Shown here in pieces: positions 24,061-35,600 of a DNA stretch of 64,000 bases. The stretch comes from Kitasatospora sp. NBC_00374 (GTDB taxonomy: Bacteria; Actinomycetota; Actinomycetes; Streptomycetales; Streptomycetaceae): assembly GCF_041434935.1 (NCBI RefSeq), contig NZ_CP107964.1, forward strand, positions 372,001 to 436,000, read 5' to 3'. The notes under the pieces are model-generated. The model had not been told where the DNA came from. It saw only the letters and a list, made by a program, of their open reading frames with translations, and ran no database searches. Position numbers and translations under genes: made by a program. Numbering within the stretch: the stretch's first letter is position 1; each line of letters opens with the position of its first letter.

Positions 24061-24067
24061 GCGGGGA

Positions 24068-27000
24068 CTACGGGCCCGCCGTCCCGTCCGGTTCACCGGC
24101 CGCCTCGACCAGGCGGCCGGTCTGCACCTGCACGGTGCGTCGGCGGGTGATGTAGAGGCCGCGTCCGGCGGGGAACTGGCGGGGCTTGAGGTTCCCGAAC
24201 AGGTGGCCCTCCGAGGGCGGGCAGGAGAGCAGCAGCGACGGCGAGTTGACCTCCTGGAGCTTGCGCAGCAGCGGGTCGCTCAGGGCTCGGCCGATGCCGT
24301 TGGCGCCGCGGGCGACCACCAGGTGCAGGCCGATCTCCGTGCCCTGGGCGAGGTCTTCGAGGAGTGCCGCGAAGGGGTGACTGCCCGAGCTGCCCGAGCT
24401 GCCCGAGCCGGTGCCCACCAGCTCGTAGTCGTCGACCAGGATGAACAGTTCGGGCCCCTCCCACCAGTCGCGCAGCTTCAGCCGCGCGGGCGTGATGTCG
24501 GCGGGCGGGATGCGGTTCTTCATCGCGCGGGACGCGCCGTCCACGATCTGGCGGAGGTTGTCGACCGCGACCGCGTAGCCCAGCCGGTACGCCTCCGGCA
24601 CCGCGTCGTACAGCTCGCGCCGGTAGTCGACCAGCATGATCCGCGCCTCGGCGGGCGTGTAGGCCGAGGTGATGGCGCGGATCATGAGCTTGAGCAGGTT
24701 GGTCTTGCCGGACTCGCTGTCGCCGACCAGCAGGAGGTGCGGGTTCTCCTCGAAGTCGTGCCAGAGCGGCGCGACCTCGGTGTCCTCCAGGCCGATCGGT
24801 ACGCGCAACCGGCCATCGGGGGCGGGCAGTTCGGCGGCGTCGAGGGTGAGCGGCAGCATCCGCACCTCGGGCGCGCGCGGGCCGGTCCAGTGCGCGGCGA
24901 CGGCGTCGACCAGGTCGGCGACGCCCTCGCCGAGGTCGTCGGTGCGGCCGGAGCCGTCGGTCCTGGGCAGCGCGGTGAGGAAGTGCAGCTGCTCGTCGGT
25001 GAGGCCGCGGCCGGGCACCTTGGGGACCTTGGCCGCCGCACGCATGTTGACCACCGAGTCGACGGAGTCGCCGAGCCGCAGCTCGAAGCGGGTCTGCAGC
25101 TGGTCACGCAGGCCGCCGGTGATCTCGCCCCAGCGGGTGGTGGCGACGACCAGGTGGACGCCGTAGTTGATGCCGCGCTGGGAGATCAGGGTGAGCGGCT
25201 GGACGAGGTCGCTGAACTCCTGGCGCAGCGTGTTCCAGCCGTCGACCACCAGGAAGACGTCCCCGTGCGGGTCGTCGGGCAGCTCGCCGGCGGCCTTGCG
25301 GCGGCGGAAGGAGGCGATCGAGTCGATACCGAGCTCGGCGAAGTACTTCTCGCGCCGGGTGATGATGCCGTTCACCTCGGCGACGGTGCGCAGTACCCGC
25401 TCGCCGTCGTGCCGGCCGGTCACCCCGCCGACGTGCGGCAGGCCGCGCAGGGCGGAGAGCGTGCCGCCGCCGAAGTCCAGGCAGTAGAACTGGGCTTCGC
25501 GCGGGGTGTGGGTGAGCGCGAGGCCGGTGATCAGGGTCCGCAGCAGGGTGCTCTTGCCGCTCTGCGGGGCGCCGGCGATGCCGACGTGGCCGCCGGCCCC
25601 GGAGAGGTCGGCGGTCAGCAGGTCGCGCAGCTGGTGGAAGGGGCGGTCGATCACGCCGACCGGGACGCCGAGGGCGCCGTGCGCGCGTGCGTCCGCCGTG
25701 GTCAGGCCGCGCTCGGGGTGCGGGACGATCGGCGGCAGCAGCTCGTCCAGGGTGGGCGGGACGTCCAGGGGCGGCAGCCAGACCCGGTGGGCGGGCGGCC
25801 CGGCGTCGCGCAGCCGGTCGGCGGCGAGCTCCAGCAGCGAGCCTGCCGTCGGCTCCTCCACCGGTTCGGCAACCGGCTGCGGCAGTTGACGTGGCGTCAG
25901 GTACTCGGTGCCGTAGGCGACCACCTGGCCGGCCAGGGCCGCCTGCTGGGCGGCGCGGCGCTTGGGACGGTAGGCCCCGGAGACGTAGGCGGCCTTGAAC
26001 CGGGTCAGGGTCGAGATGTCGCTGCGCAGGAAGCCGTTGCCGGGTTGGGAGGGCAGCTGGTAGGCGTCCGGCACGCCGAGGACGCCGCGGCTCTCCATCG
26101 CGGAGAAGGTGCGCAGGCCGATCCGGTAGGAGAGGTGGGACTCCAGCGCGCTCATCCGGCCCTCGTCCAGGCGCTGCGAGGCCAGCAGCAGGTGGACGCC
26201 GAGCGAGCGGCCGAGCCGTCCGATCATCACGAACAGTTCCATGAAGTCGCGGTGGGCGGCGAGCAGTTCGCTGAACTCGTCGACCACCAGGAACAGCGTG
26301 GGCAGCGGCCGCAGCGGCGTCCCCGCGGCCCGCGCGGTCTCGTACTCCAGCAGCGAGGCGTAGCCGGCCTCGCGCAGGACCTCCTGACGGCGGACCAGTT
26401 CGCCGTGCAGCGCGTCGCGCATCCGGTCGACCAGGCCCGCCTCGTCGGCGAGGTTGGTGATCACCGCCGAGGTGTGCGGCAGGGTGTCCAGGCCGAGGAA
26501 GGTCGCGCCGCCCTTGAAGTCCACCAGCACGAAGTTGAGCACCTCGGAGGAGTGCGTCATCGCCAGCGCCACCACCAGGGTGCGCAGCAGCTCGGACTTG
26601 CCGGAGCCGGTGGCGCCGATCAGCATGCCGTGCGGGCCCATGCCGCCCTGCGCGGACTCCTTGAGGTCGAGGTCCACCGGGCGGCCGTCCGGGCCCAGCC
26701 CGAGCGGCACCCGCAGCCGCTGGGGGATGCCGCGCTGGGCCCAGAGCGCCTCCACGTCCACCGCGTGCAGGTCGGGGATGCCGAGCAGCGCGGTCAGGTC
26801 GAAGTCGGTGGCCAGCGGCTCGGCGACGTCCACCGTGTCGGCGATCCGGTAGCGGGCCAGCAGGGCGGCGAGCCTGGTCGCGGCGAGCCGGGTGAGGGCG
26901 TCGGGGCGGCCGAGGTCGGTGTCGACGTCCTTGCGGTTGCGGTCCGCGCCGACCATGGCGAGCCGTCCGCCGTCGATCCGCAGCCGCAGGGTGGTCCGGG

Positions 27001-28069
27001 CCGGGCGCCACTCCAGGTTCTCGGCGAGGTCGATCAGTACGGTGTTGCGGTAGCCGGCCAGCGCGGCCCGGCTGCCGGCGTGCGCGCCGGGCCCGTCGAG
27101 CACCAGCACGGTGAACGGCTCGTCGCGGTTGGGCACGGCGTCCGGCTCGTAGCCGGGGCGGCCGGTGAACTCCTCGCCGATCAACTGCTCCACCTCGACC
27201 AGGCTGCCCGCCACCAGCCGGACCGGGCCAGCCCCGTCGGTGTCGCTCGGGTGCAGCGCGTGCGGCAGCCACTTGGCCCACTCCCACGCGGCGCGCTGCT
27301 CCGGCGCGGCGACGACGGCGATCCGCAGCTCGTCCGGCCCGTGCACCACGGCCAGCTGGGCGAGCACCGCCCGGACCAGCGCCCGGGCAGCGTCGGGGTC
27401 GTCGGAGCGCAGCAGCAGCTGGGCGAAGCCGCGCAGGTGGATCGCGATCGGCTGGTCGGCCACCGTCCCGTAGGCGTGGATGAAGCGCCGCAGCGCGTGC
27501 GCGCACAGCGGCTCCAGGTCCTCGACCGGCTTGGTGGCCAGCGGGGCCAGCGGCGTCGCCAGGCGCTGGGCGCCGAGGCCGATCCGGACGTCGCTGAAGT
27601 CCGGGTGGGCGGACCGCCGCTCCCACAGGCGCGTGGTGCCCACCAGTGACCAGAGCTCGCCGGGCGCCGGGTGCCGCCACGCCAGCGCCTTGCGCTGCGC
27701 GTCGATCGAGCGCCGGGCCTGGCGGCGCACCTGGGACAGGTAGCGCAGGTAGTCGCGCCGCTCGGCGCGCAGCAGCTGCTTTCGGTCGCTGGAGCCGCGG
27801 ATCAGCTGGGTGACCAGCATGCCGACCGCGGAGAGCGCCATCATGCCGACCGCGACGTAGCTGAGCGCGCCGCCGCCCTCACTGCCGCCCGGGTGCAGGA
27901 ACATGAAGACCATGGACAGCGAGCCGAGCGCCATCGGCATCATGCTGATCACGCTCGCCATGCCGCTCTGCTTCTCGGGCAGGCTCGGCGGCTCCTGCAA
28001 CTGCACCTCGCCGTCGGGCATCTCGGGCCCCGGGCGCCGGGGCGTCCGGTTGATCAGCACCACACTCAC
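24068..28069 (-). CDS. eccC: Type VII secretion ATPase EccC (FtsK/SpoIIIE type)
   Basis: A 1,333-residue membrane ATPase that drives substrate export. I use the GTG at 28069, preceded by GGAG and a 7-base spacer, rather than upstream starts. Two membrane helices lie at about residues 38-90 (SVISMMPMALGSLSMVFMF and LSYVAVGMMALSAVGMLVT). Three FtsK-like domains follow with P-loops GATGSGKSE, GAPQSGKST and GDSESGKTN and Walker B strands LFLVVDEF, VFLVVDGW and LFILVDDY. The first has the catalytic Glu; the second and third lack it, as is usual in EccC. Length matches fused EccC (EccCa plus EccCb). Divergent from eccD and followed by the accessory genes down to the mycosin. Confidence 0.96.
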   Translation of the reverse strand: MSVVLINRTPRRPGPEMPDGEVQLQEPPSLPEKQSGMASVISMMPMALGSLSMVFMFLHPGGSEGGGALSYVAVGMMALSAVGMLVTQLIRGSSDRKQLLRAERRDYLRYLSQVRRQARRSIDAQRKALAWRHPAPGELWSLVGTTRLWERRSAHPDFSDVRIGLGAQRLATPLAPLATKPVEDLEPLCAHALRRFIHAYGTVADQPIAIHLRGFAQLLLRSDDPDAARALVRAVLAQLAVVHGPDELRIAVVAAPEQRAAWEWAKWLPHALHPSDTDGAGPVRLVAGSLVEVEQLIGEEFTGRPGYEPDAVPNRDEPFTVLVLDGPGAHAGSRAALAGYRNTVLIDLAENLEWRPARTTLRLRIDGGRLAMVGADRNRKDVDTDLGRPDALTRLAATRLAALLARYRIADTVDVAEPLATDFDLTALLGIPDLHAVDVEALWAQRGIPQRLRVPLGLGPDGRPVDLDLKESAQGGMGPHGMLIGATGSGKSELLRTLVVALAMTHSSEVLNFVLVDFKGGATFLGLDTLPHTSAVITNLADEAGLVDRMRDALHGELVRRQEVLREAGYASLLEYETARAAGTPLRPLPTLFLVVDEFSELLAAHRDFMELFVMIGRLGRSLGVHLLLASQRLDEGRMSALESHLSYRIGLRTFSAMESRGVLGVPDAYQLPSQPGNGFLRSDISTLTRFKAAYVSGAYRPKRRAAQQAALAGQVVAYGTEYLTPRQLPQPVAEPVEEPTAGSLLELAADRLRDAGPPAHRVWLPPLDVPPTLDELLPPIVPHPERGLTTADARAHGALGVPVGVIDRPFHQLRDLLTADLSGAGGHVGIAGAPQSGKSTLLRTLITGLALTHTPREAQFYCLDFGGGTLSALRGLPHVGGVTGRHDGERVLRTVAEVNGIITRREKYFAELGIDSIASFRRRKAAGELPDDPHGDVFLVVDGWNTLRQEFSDLVQPLTLISQRGINYGVHLVVATTRWGEITGGLRDQLQTRFELRLGDSVDSVVNMRAAAKVPKVPGRGLTDEQLHFLTALPRTDGSGRTDDLGEGVADLVDAVAAHWTGPRAPEVRMLPLTLDAAELPAPDGRLRVPIGLEDTEVAPLWHDFEENPHLLLVGDSESGKTNLLKLMIRAITSAYTPAEARIMLVDYRRELYDAVPEAYRLGYAVAVDNLRQIVDGASRAMKNRIPPADITPARLKLRDWWEGPELFILVDDYELVGTGSGSSGSSGSHPFAALLEDLAQGTEIGLHLVVARGANGIGRALSDPLLRKLQEVNSPSLLLSCPPSEGHLFGNLKPRQFPAGRGLYITRRRTVQVQTGRLVEAAGEPDGTAGP

Positions 28070-28216
28070 GTCAGGGCTCCTCACTGCCACGGCCGTCCTC
28101 CCAGGGTGACGGGCCGCGGGCCGCCCGGGGTTCAGTCGCGGTTGAACGCGTCGCGCCGCGCTGCCCGTTCGACAGGGAGAGGAAGCAGACGGACGGACCC
28201 GTACCGGAGGAGTGGC

Positions 28217-29599
28217 GTGAGCAGCAGTGTCGTGGCAGGACTGTGCCGATTGAGGTTCCACGCGCCGGGGGCGGCCTTCGACCTCGCCGTCCCCGCCGAC
28301 GTTCCGCTCGCCGACCTGCTGCCGGCAGTCCTCGGCCACGCGGGCGCCGCACTGGCCGAGGAGGGGCTGGAACACGGCGGCTGGACGCTCCAGCGGCTCG
28401 GTGAGGACCCGCTGGACGAGGAGCAGAGCGCCGAGGCGCTGAACCTGCGCGACGGCGACACGCTCTACCTGCGACCACGCCACGAAGCCCTGCCGACGGT
28501 GCACTTCGACGACCTGGTGGACGGCGTGGCCACCGGGATGAACGAACGCGGCGACAGCTGGCGGCCCACCCTGACCCGCCGGCTGGCCATCGCGGTGGCC
28601 CTGCTCACCCTGGCCGGCGGGTGGGTGCTGCTCGCCCTGCCCGGCCCGGCCATCGCGCGGGTGGCGGCGGCCGCCGCCACGGCGGTGCTGCTGCTGCTCG
28701 GCGCCGCCAGCGCCTCCCGCGCGATGGCCGACGCCGGCGCGGGCGCCGCACTGGGCGCCGCCGCCGTGCCGTATCTGGCGCTGGCCGCCCTGCTGCTGCC
28801 CGGCGGCCCGAGCGGCGACGACCTCCTCGGCGCCCGGGTGCTGGCCGCCGCCTCGGCGGCGGCCGGTGCGGCGGTGCTCTCCCTCGCGGCCGTCGGCGGC
28901 GCCGCGCCGCTCTTCCTGGGTCTGGTCCTGGCGGCCGGCTTCGGCGTGCTGGCCGGCGTACTGGTCCTGGCCGGCCTGACGCCCGACCAACTGGTCGCGG
29001 TGATCGTGGTGTTCGCGGTGCTGGTCGGCACGTTCGTCCCGTCGTTCGCCTTCCGGCTCTCCGGCCTGCGGCTGCCGATGCTGCCGCGCAACGCGGAGGA
29101 GCTCCAGGAGAACATCGAGCCCTTCCCGGCCGACGCCGTGCTGCCGCGCAGCCTGGTCGCGGACGACTACCTGATGGCCCTCTACACCGCGATCGGAGCG
29201 GTCTGCGCGGCCTGTCTGACCCTGCTGCCCTTCGCCGACGGCTGGGCGGGCCCGGCGGAGGCCGGCGCGCTCAGCCTGCTGCTCCTGCTCCACGCACGCG
29301 CGATCGGCAGCATCCGCCAGCGGCTCAGCCTGCTCCTGCCGGGCGTGTACGGCGCCGCCGTGCTCCTCGCCCGCCAGGCGACGACCTCCTCGGCCGGCGA
29401 GCGGCTCGTCCTGCTGGGCAGCCTGCTGACCGTGGCCGTCTCCCTCCTGGTGGCGGCCTGGACGATCCCCGGCCGCCGCCTGCTCCCCTACTGGGGCCGC
29501 ATCGCGGACATCGTCCACACCCTCGGCGCTCTTGCCCTGCTGCCCCTCGCCCTCCAGGCCTGCGGCGTCTACCACACCCTGCGCGGCCTGGGCGGCTGA
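28217..29599 (+). CDS. eccD: Type VII secretion membrane channel component EccD
   Basis: A 460-residue protein starting at GTG after GGAGGAG. The first 95 residues form a ubiquitin-like (YukD) cytosolic domain (CRLRFHAPGAAFDLAVPA and DGDTLYLRP). The remainder has about 11 hydrophobic helices (for example LAIAVALLTLAGGWVLLAL and LVAVIVVFAVLVGTFVPSF). This is the EccD architecture; EccD forms the core of the inner-membrane channel with EccB and EccC. It runs rightwards, opposite to the rest of the locus, and converges on the giant protein gene across a terminator hairpin. Confidence 0.95.
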   Translation: MSSSVVAGLCRLRFHAPGAAFDLAVPADVPLADLLPAVLGHAGAALAEEGLEHGGWTLQRLGEDPLDEEQSAEALNLRDGDTLYLRPRHEALPTVHFDDLVDGVATGMNERGDSWRPTLTRRLAIAVALLTLAGGWVLLALPGPAIARVAAAAATAVLLLLGAASASRAMADAGAGAALGAAAVPYLALAALLLPGGPSGDDLLGARVLAAASAAAGAAVLSLAAVGGAAPLFLGLVLAAGFGVLAGVLVLAGLTPDQLVAVIVVFAVLVGTFVPSFAFRLSGLRLPMLPRNAEELQENIEPFPADAVLPRSLVADDYLMALYTAIGAVCAACLTLLPFADGWAGPAEAGALSLLLLLHARAIGSIRQRLSLLLPGVYGAAVLLARQATTSSAGERLVLLGSLLTVAVSLLVAAWTIPGRRLLPYWGRIADIVHTLGALALLPLALQACGVYHTLRGLGG

Positions 29600-29618
29600 C
29601 CCGGGGCCACGGCTTTCC

Positions 29619-29650
29619 AGCGGCGCGTTCGCTTCGCCGGACGCGCCGCT
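29619..29650. terminator. Bidirectional terminator between eccD and the giant gene
   Basis: AGCGGCGCGT (29619-29628) and ACGCGCCGCT (29641-29650) form a perfect 10-bp stem that can extend by up to three pairs into a CTTCGC loop. It is 20 bases after the eccD stop and 44 bases after the giant gene's stop on the other strand. Confidence 0.75.
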
Positions 29651-29693
29651 GCCGTTTCCCTGCCCGGCCGACGCGGCCGGGCCCCGAACTCCG

Positions 29694-32600
29694 CTACGCG
29701 CCGATGATGTCCGGCCGATCCTCGCCCCTGTCGTACCAGCGTTGGAGGGCGTCAAGCAGAGCCTTGGTCGACTTCCAGGGCAACGGGGTCTTCTTCATGG
29801 CCGTGTCGACGAACGTGGTGAAGGACTGGGTGCCCGCGCTATTCCCGAAGGCCGTCACCTCCCGCATCAAGGCCCTTGCCACCGGCGGCTTCAGGAGGCC
29901 GTTGATCAGCTCCAAGTCCCTGGTCGGCTGCTCCGCAAGGGCGCGCGCGGCTGCGGCGGCGGCCTCGGCGGCGGCGCGCTCGGCCGCCGCACGGACCTCC
30001 TGCACCGACGGGAAGTACTTGAAGACGATTCGTTGGGCGTCCGGAACCGCCGGGTTCGTGGAGTTGAGCTCGGTGGCGTCGCTCCAACCGTAGGTGAGCC
30101 CGACCTCCCTCTTGCTGTCGATCGATGCCCTGGAACTGGTCGTGAAGGTTCTCCTGGTGTCCACGTTGAGCGCATAGCCCACATAGGCACTCATCCCCGG
30201 GTACTTCTGCAGAAAGTCGTCGACGACGTACCGGCAGCTGTCACAGGTGCCGCGCGTGGAGATCACGCTTAGGACGCCTTCGGGCTGCGGAGGAATCGTG
30301 ACCACGGGCAGCTCGGTGGACTTCTCCGGTGGCTTGGGTGGTGTCCGGGACTTCCAGGAGTTCATCGTCGCGTGCACGGCGGCCATCGCCTTGACCTCGG
30401 CGTCGTTCAGCTGCTTGTCGACCTGCTTCAGATCCTTCCAGGCCAAGGCGGCCTGATAGGACGGTGTCGTTCTGTTCACGGTCTTGTCGTAGCCGCTCAC
30501 GAAGGCGTCGGACTGCCACTTCCTGGCGGGGTCGTCCTTCATGGTCAGGCTGACAACGGCGAAGGTCTTCAGATCGTCCATCGTCCTGAAGAGCGGCTCC
30601 AGCAACGGGTCGAGCGCGGCGTTCGCCGCTGTCGGCGAACCGGGACGCGGCTCTGGGGGTGCCGCGGCCTGCTTCTGCTTGGCCGGCTTCGACGCCGTCT
30701 CACCTTTGGGCGGCGGAAGCACATCGCGTGGGCCGGCCGGGTTGAGGACGTGCTCGACCAGGTCGGCCTCGGTCAGCGACGCCCGCACGGGGGGCCCCGA
30801 GGGTGCGGCGGACGGCTCCGGGTCCGGAGCGTGCCGGGGGGCCGGTTCGGTGCCCGGCTCGGCGCCCGGGCCGCTCATGAACTCGCGGAAGCCGAGCAGC
30901 ATCTCCTCGTCCGCCCGAGTCGCGCGGACCGGGTTGGCAGCCGACGGGTGGAGGGCCTGCGGGTCGGGGCCGTAGAGCCTCACCAGCAGCGGCAACAACT
31001 CGGGTGCGTTCTTCCTGGCCCAGTCGGCACCGTTGTTGCGGGGCTTGCCGGTTGTCGGGTCGTTCCCGTGGTTGGTGCCGAGGTAGGCGTTGGTCAGCTG
31101 GGCGAAGTACTCGTGCTCGTCGGCCGACGAGTAGTTGCCGACCACCTTGCCGGATCCGTTGCGCCGGCTGCCGTCCGGCCAGGCCTTGTCGTCGCCCTCC
31201 TGGTGGGGGTCTTCGCCGCGCCTGGTCAGGTAGGTCTGCTCGATGAGCTTCGTCTCATCGCCGGTCAGCCCGAACCTCTCGATGGCGTGGGCGAGTTCGT
31301 GGGTGGTGGTGGAGTATCCCTCGGGGTAGACCTGCGTGCCGATCTCCGTCTCCGCACCGAGGAGGTTCTCCTCCGTCACGGCCACGACCTTGCCGCTGGA
31401 GCCTCGGACGGTGTCCCAGTGGCGGTCGCCACCGGCGTCGCCGGCGGCCCTCAGGCCGCGCAGGCTCTCGAATCCCACCACGTCGGTCATCGGGACGTCC
31501 CGGGGCACGACCACCACCCGGACACCGTTCGCCAGTAGGCCTGCGGCGACGTCCCTGTCCTGGAGCATCCGCGCGACCTGGGCGTAGGCCTCCCGGCGTG
31601 CGGAGACGGGCTCGTGCGCACGGGGGTCGACGTCGACGATCAACCGGGCCGCCGCCTGTGCGAAGTCCTTCGGCCCAAGCTCACGCAGCAGGCTGTCGAC
31701 GAACCGGGTGTCGTTCGCGAGCTCCTGGCGGATCTCGGGGGCGAGGTGCTCCAGGTCCTGGACCCGCTGGTGCAGGGGCGTGTCCGGCGGCGCCGTGCCG
31801 CCGTGCGGGGCCTTGGGCTGCGGGGCCACCACCGTCCCGTCGGAGGGCGCCGGAGGCGTCTGGAAGTCACCGCCGGCCCAGCCGCGCCGGTTCCGGTTAC
31901 CGTCGTCGGCGTCATCGTCGTCGAGCCGCCGCTTCGGTCCGCCGACGTCCAGCATTTCGACGTCCGGGTCGCCGCCGGCCTCGTCCGGCTGCCGGTCGGA
32001 GTAGTGGTTTCCGGCCAGCCACAGATGGACCTCCCGCGACCACTCTGCTCCATCGAGCGGAGCGAGCACGTGCTCCGAGCCGTCCTCGGTGTGAATGTGC
32101 AGTCGCACTCCCAAGGCCGAGGCGACGGCCATCGGAGCCAGATCGCCCGCCGCAGTGTTCCAGTTCCCGGTCAGGGCGATCGTCAGGAACAGCTCGTCGA
32201 AGGCCGTCCCGCGCGCCCGCGCGAACTCGGTGACCCGTCGAAGGTTCGCGGGGGCCAGCATCCAGTCGACGACCAGGTTGCGCAGCGCCAGCGGGTCTCC
32301 GACCTCGCCCGGACGCAGAACGGCGTTGACGGCGTGGTAGAGGCAGTCGCCGTCGGCCGGCACGGAGCTGCGACCTCCCGGCCAGGGCCTGGTGACCGCC
32401 AGATCTCCCAGCAGGTCAGGGGCGTACCGCAGGTGCGCGAGCTTGCGGCCCAGCCGGATCGACGAGGTCGACAGCGCCAGCGTCTGGGAGGCCAGCACCT
32501 TGTGCTCGTCCTGAATGCCGGCCCTGACGTCCGGGAACGCGCCTCCGACGGATGCCGACGTCGAGTGACTCAGCACGTTCTTGGCGTGATCGCCCAACGG

Positions 32601-35600
32601 CCGGGCCTGCTTGGGTGGCAGCGTGCCGCGTTCGTGCCCCTCCGGTCCCGGCCTGAGCTGTTCGTCCCTGAGGAACGTGTCGAGGTCGCCCGGGCGGTAG
32701 GCGGTCCGGTACGGACCGAGGCTGAGGCCGTCCTTCGCCGACCTGGCATTCCCCTTCGTCTCCCCGGGCAGGGAGTCGTTGCTGAACAGCCGGCCCAGCA
32801 CCGTCGTCAAGCCGGTGTGTGACTGCAGCACCGTCGGCTCCGAGTCGCTCGGCTTCGGGTTGTTCTCCTTATTCCGCACCTTCTCGAAGTAGTCTGCGGC
32901 GATCCGGGCGAGGTCGGTGACGACGGCCCCGTTGCGGAAGTCGGTCCGGAACGCCTCGCCCCGGTGCGGCAACCGGTTGTTGGAAGCGTCGGCGCGGACC
33001 AGCTCGGTGATCTCGTCCCGCCCCCGCTCCAACTCGGGGATCCGCTCCACCCCGTTCTCCACGACCTCGGGGGCACTCGTCCTGGAGTTCGTCACCTCCA
33101 CGGAGTCGGGCCGGCCCTCCAGCATCGGCTCGTAGCGGCGCCGGAGCTCCCAGCCGTTGAGGCGGTTCAGCCGCCGTCCGATCTCCTCGAACTCCGCTCC
33201 GCCCCTGCCCCATTGGAGGTACGGCTTGCCGTCCTGGGTGCGCAGCCGCACGGCGGACCCGTCGATCATCAGGTTCGGCTCGGGCGCGTAGGGCACCAGC
33301 GGGGCGTACGAAGCCTGCCAGTCGCGTTCGGCCATGTCCTCGTCCACCAGGCGTCCGAACCTCTCCAGGAGATCCTGCCGGCCCTCCGGGGTGGCCCATC
33401 CGGCAGGCAGCTCGGACGAGGTGAGCTTCTTCTCGATGTCGGCGATCAGCCTCGCCAGATCCGCCCCTTCGGTGGGCATGCGGTAGCCACCGCTGAAGGC
33501 CAGTGGCCTGTTCGACGACGGCCGGGCTTCCTCCTCCCGGAGCAGGTCGAGGTCGTAGTGGTCCGCGTTGGGGTGCTCCGGGCGCGGCTGGGGGCGGCGG
33601 AGAGCCGCCTCCACGTAGTCGAAGACGTGCTCGCCCGAGGGCACCCTGCGCGAGCCGAAGTCGTAGTCCTGCACCGAGAGGTAGGGGTGCAGCCCACGCT
33701 CCATCATCGCGTCGATCAGCTGGTGCGTCGGTTCGCTGTCGAGCACACCGTTGCGCAGCGTCCCGTAAGGGGGGGACTTCTTGCCGCTCGACGACACCGA
33801 CCAGTCGAACTGCTTCCCGACGACGGCGATCGGGACGCGCAGGTCCCGCACCAGTGCCCGGGCCTGCTCGACCGCCTCGTTCAGCCGCTCCACCGGAACC
33901 TCCGACGGCGCGTTCAGCCCGATGACGAAGGCCACCCTCGAGCGCATGGCGTCGCTGACCCCTTCCAGGATCCGGTCGACGACCTCGCGGATCCGGTGGG
34001 CTTCCCCGTATGCCGTCATGGAGTTGACGACGAAGCCGAGCGGGTAGTCGTCACGCGTACTGCGCTGGACGAACTCCAGGTACGCGGGCCCGTCCATCCG
34101 CTCCTGGACTCCCTGGCTCCTCGTCAACCGCCCGAACTCGGCGTTGCCGGGCCGGTCCGACGATGTCTGCAGGTTGTCCATCAACTGCGTGATCCCCGTG
34201 CGCAATACCGGCGTGGAGGCGGTGCCGGGGCCCGGCTCCGGCCAGGCGGGCGCCGAGTTCACCTCCGGTCCGGGGTCGTCGGGGTCGACGGCTGCCGTTT
34301 TCTTCTTCTTGCCACCGAGCACGACCGCCTCGTGGCCGTTCAGGGCAATCTCCTCGTTCGCCGCGGTCTCCCGGCCCTGCGGCCTCGGCCCGGCGGGAAG
34401 ATCCTCGCCCCGCGTCGCCACCCTGACGTTCCCGTGCTCGTCGAGGCTCAGCTCGTTCCAGTGGCCGGGAGTCATGGCCCGGGGAACGCCGTCGGCCGAG
34501 AAGCCCACGGCCCGGGCGGCGAGCACCCGGGGCTGTTCCCCGGGCACCAGCAGGACGAAGTCCGGGGAGGCGAGGACGCGGAGGCCCTCATCGGGGAGCA
34601 GCCTGTGCAGTTCCCGCATCATCTCGGCGACGTAGGAGGTCTCGCCGCCCCGGCTGCCTCGGCAGGTGAGGACCCGCAACGGCTCCCCCTGCCAGACGCC
34701 GTCGACGCGCATCCGGGCCAGTGCCTCAGCCGCCACCCCGGGCGTCACCGGGGAGCCGTTCCAGGTGGGCGCTCCGTCGGCCCGGTCGCTGTGGTAGGCG
34801 ATGGTGAAGTGGTCGGGGTCGTGCGGAATCCGGTGGAGCACCGGCAGGATCGTCTGCTCCTCGGGCCGTCCGCGCTCGGTGGGGTCGGCGAGCCAGTGGA
34901 CGCCGGTGCCGACCTCGTGGGCGAGCTCGCGGGCGACGGCCCTGCTCAGGGGGATGCCCGGGACGGACACCTGCGCGTGGTCCGTCGCGGCCACCGACGC
35001 GGAGGCGTCGCCCTCCCGGAACCAGGGCCCGGGCCCGAACTCGGCCACGGAGAGATCGACCTGGTCGGCCGTCACCCGGATGACGTCGTGGGCCGAACCG
35101 TTCTCACCGACGGAGACGCCGAAGCTCAGCACGACCGGGACGCCGTTCTCGGTGCGGCCGGTGGCGAGCGCGACATGGCTGTTGTCGTTCCTGGTGACGA
35201 CGATGTCCCCGGCCCGCGGCAGCGCCGTGTACTCCAGTGAGGCGTCGTAGACCTTGCTGCCGTGCGGGAACAACCGGTCGCGGAGGCGGTCGTTCCACGT
35301 TCCGTCGGCCTCGAAGCCCCGGTACGTCTCGCGGACCCAGTCCGCGGGGAGCACGCCCGCGTGGTGGGCGACCAGCAAGATCGATTCCCAGCAGTTGAGC
35401 GTGGTGTCCTCGGACATCGCGGGCACCTCGTCCGTCTCCCCCCGCGCCCACCGGAGGAAGTCGGCCTTGCCCTGCTCACCGGCCCCGCCGGCCACCCGCC
35501 AGGTCATCCGCAGCTCGGGCCGCCCCATCGCCGCGACCACCTTGTGCCCGCTGTCGGGCGCGGGCAGGTCCAGTCGCCCCGCCAGGTGGTCGGCGCGCAG

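Noticed and set aside
28070..29755. N-terminal extension of EccC to 29755
   Set aside because: The extension overlaps eccD on the other strand; GTG at 28069 has a good GGAG site and gives a standard EccC length.
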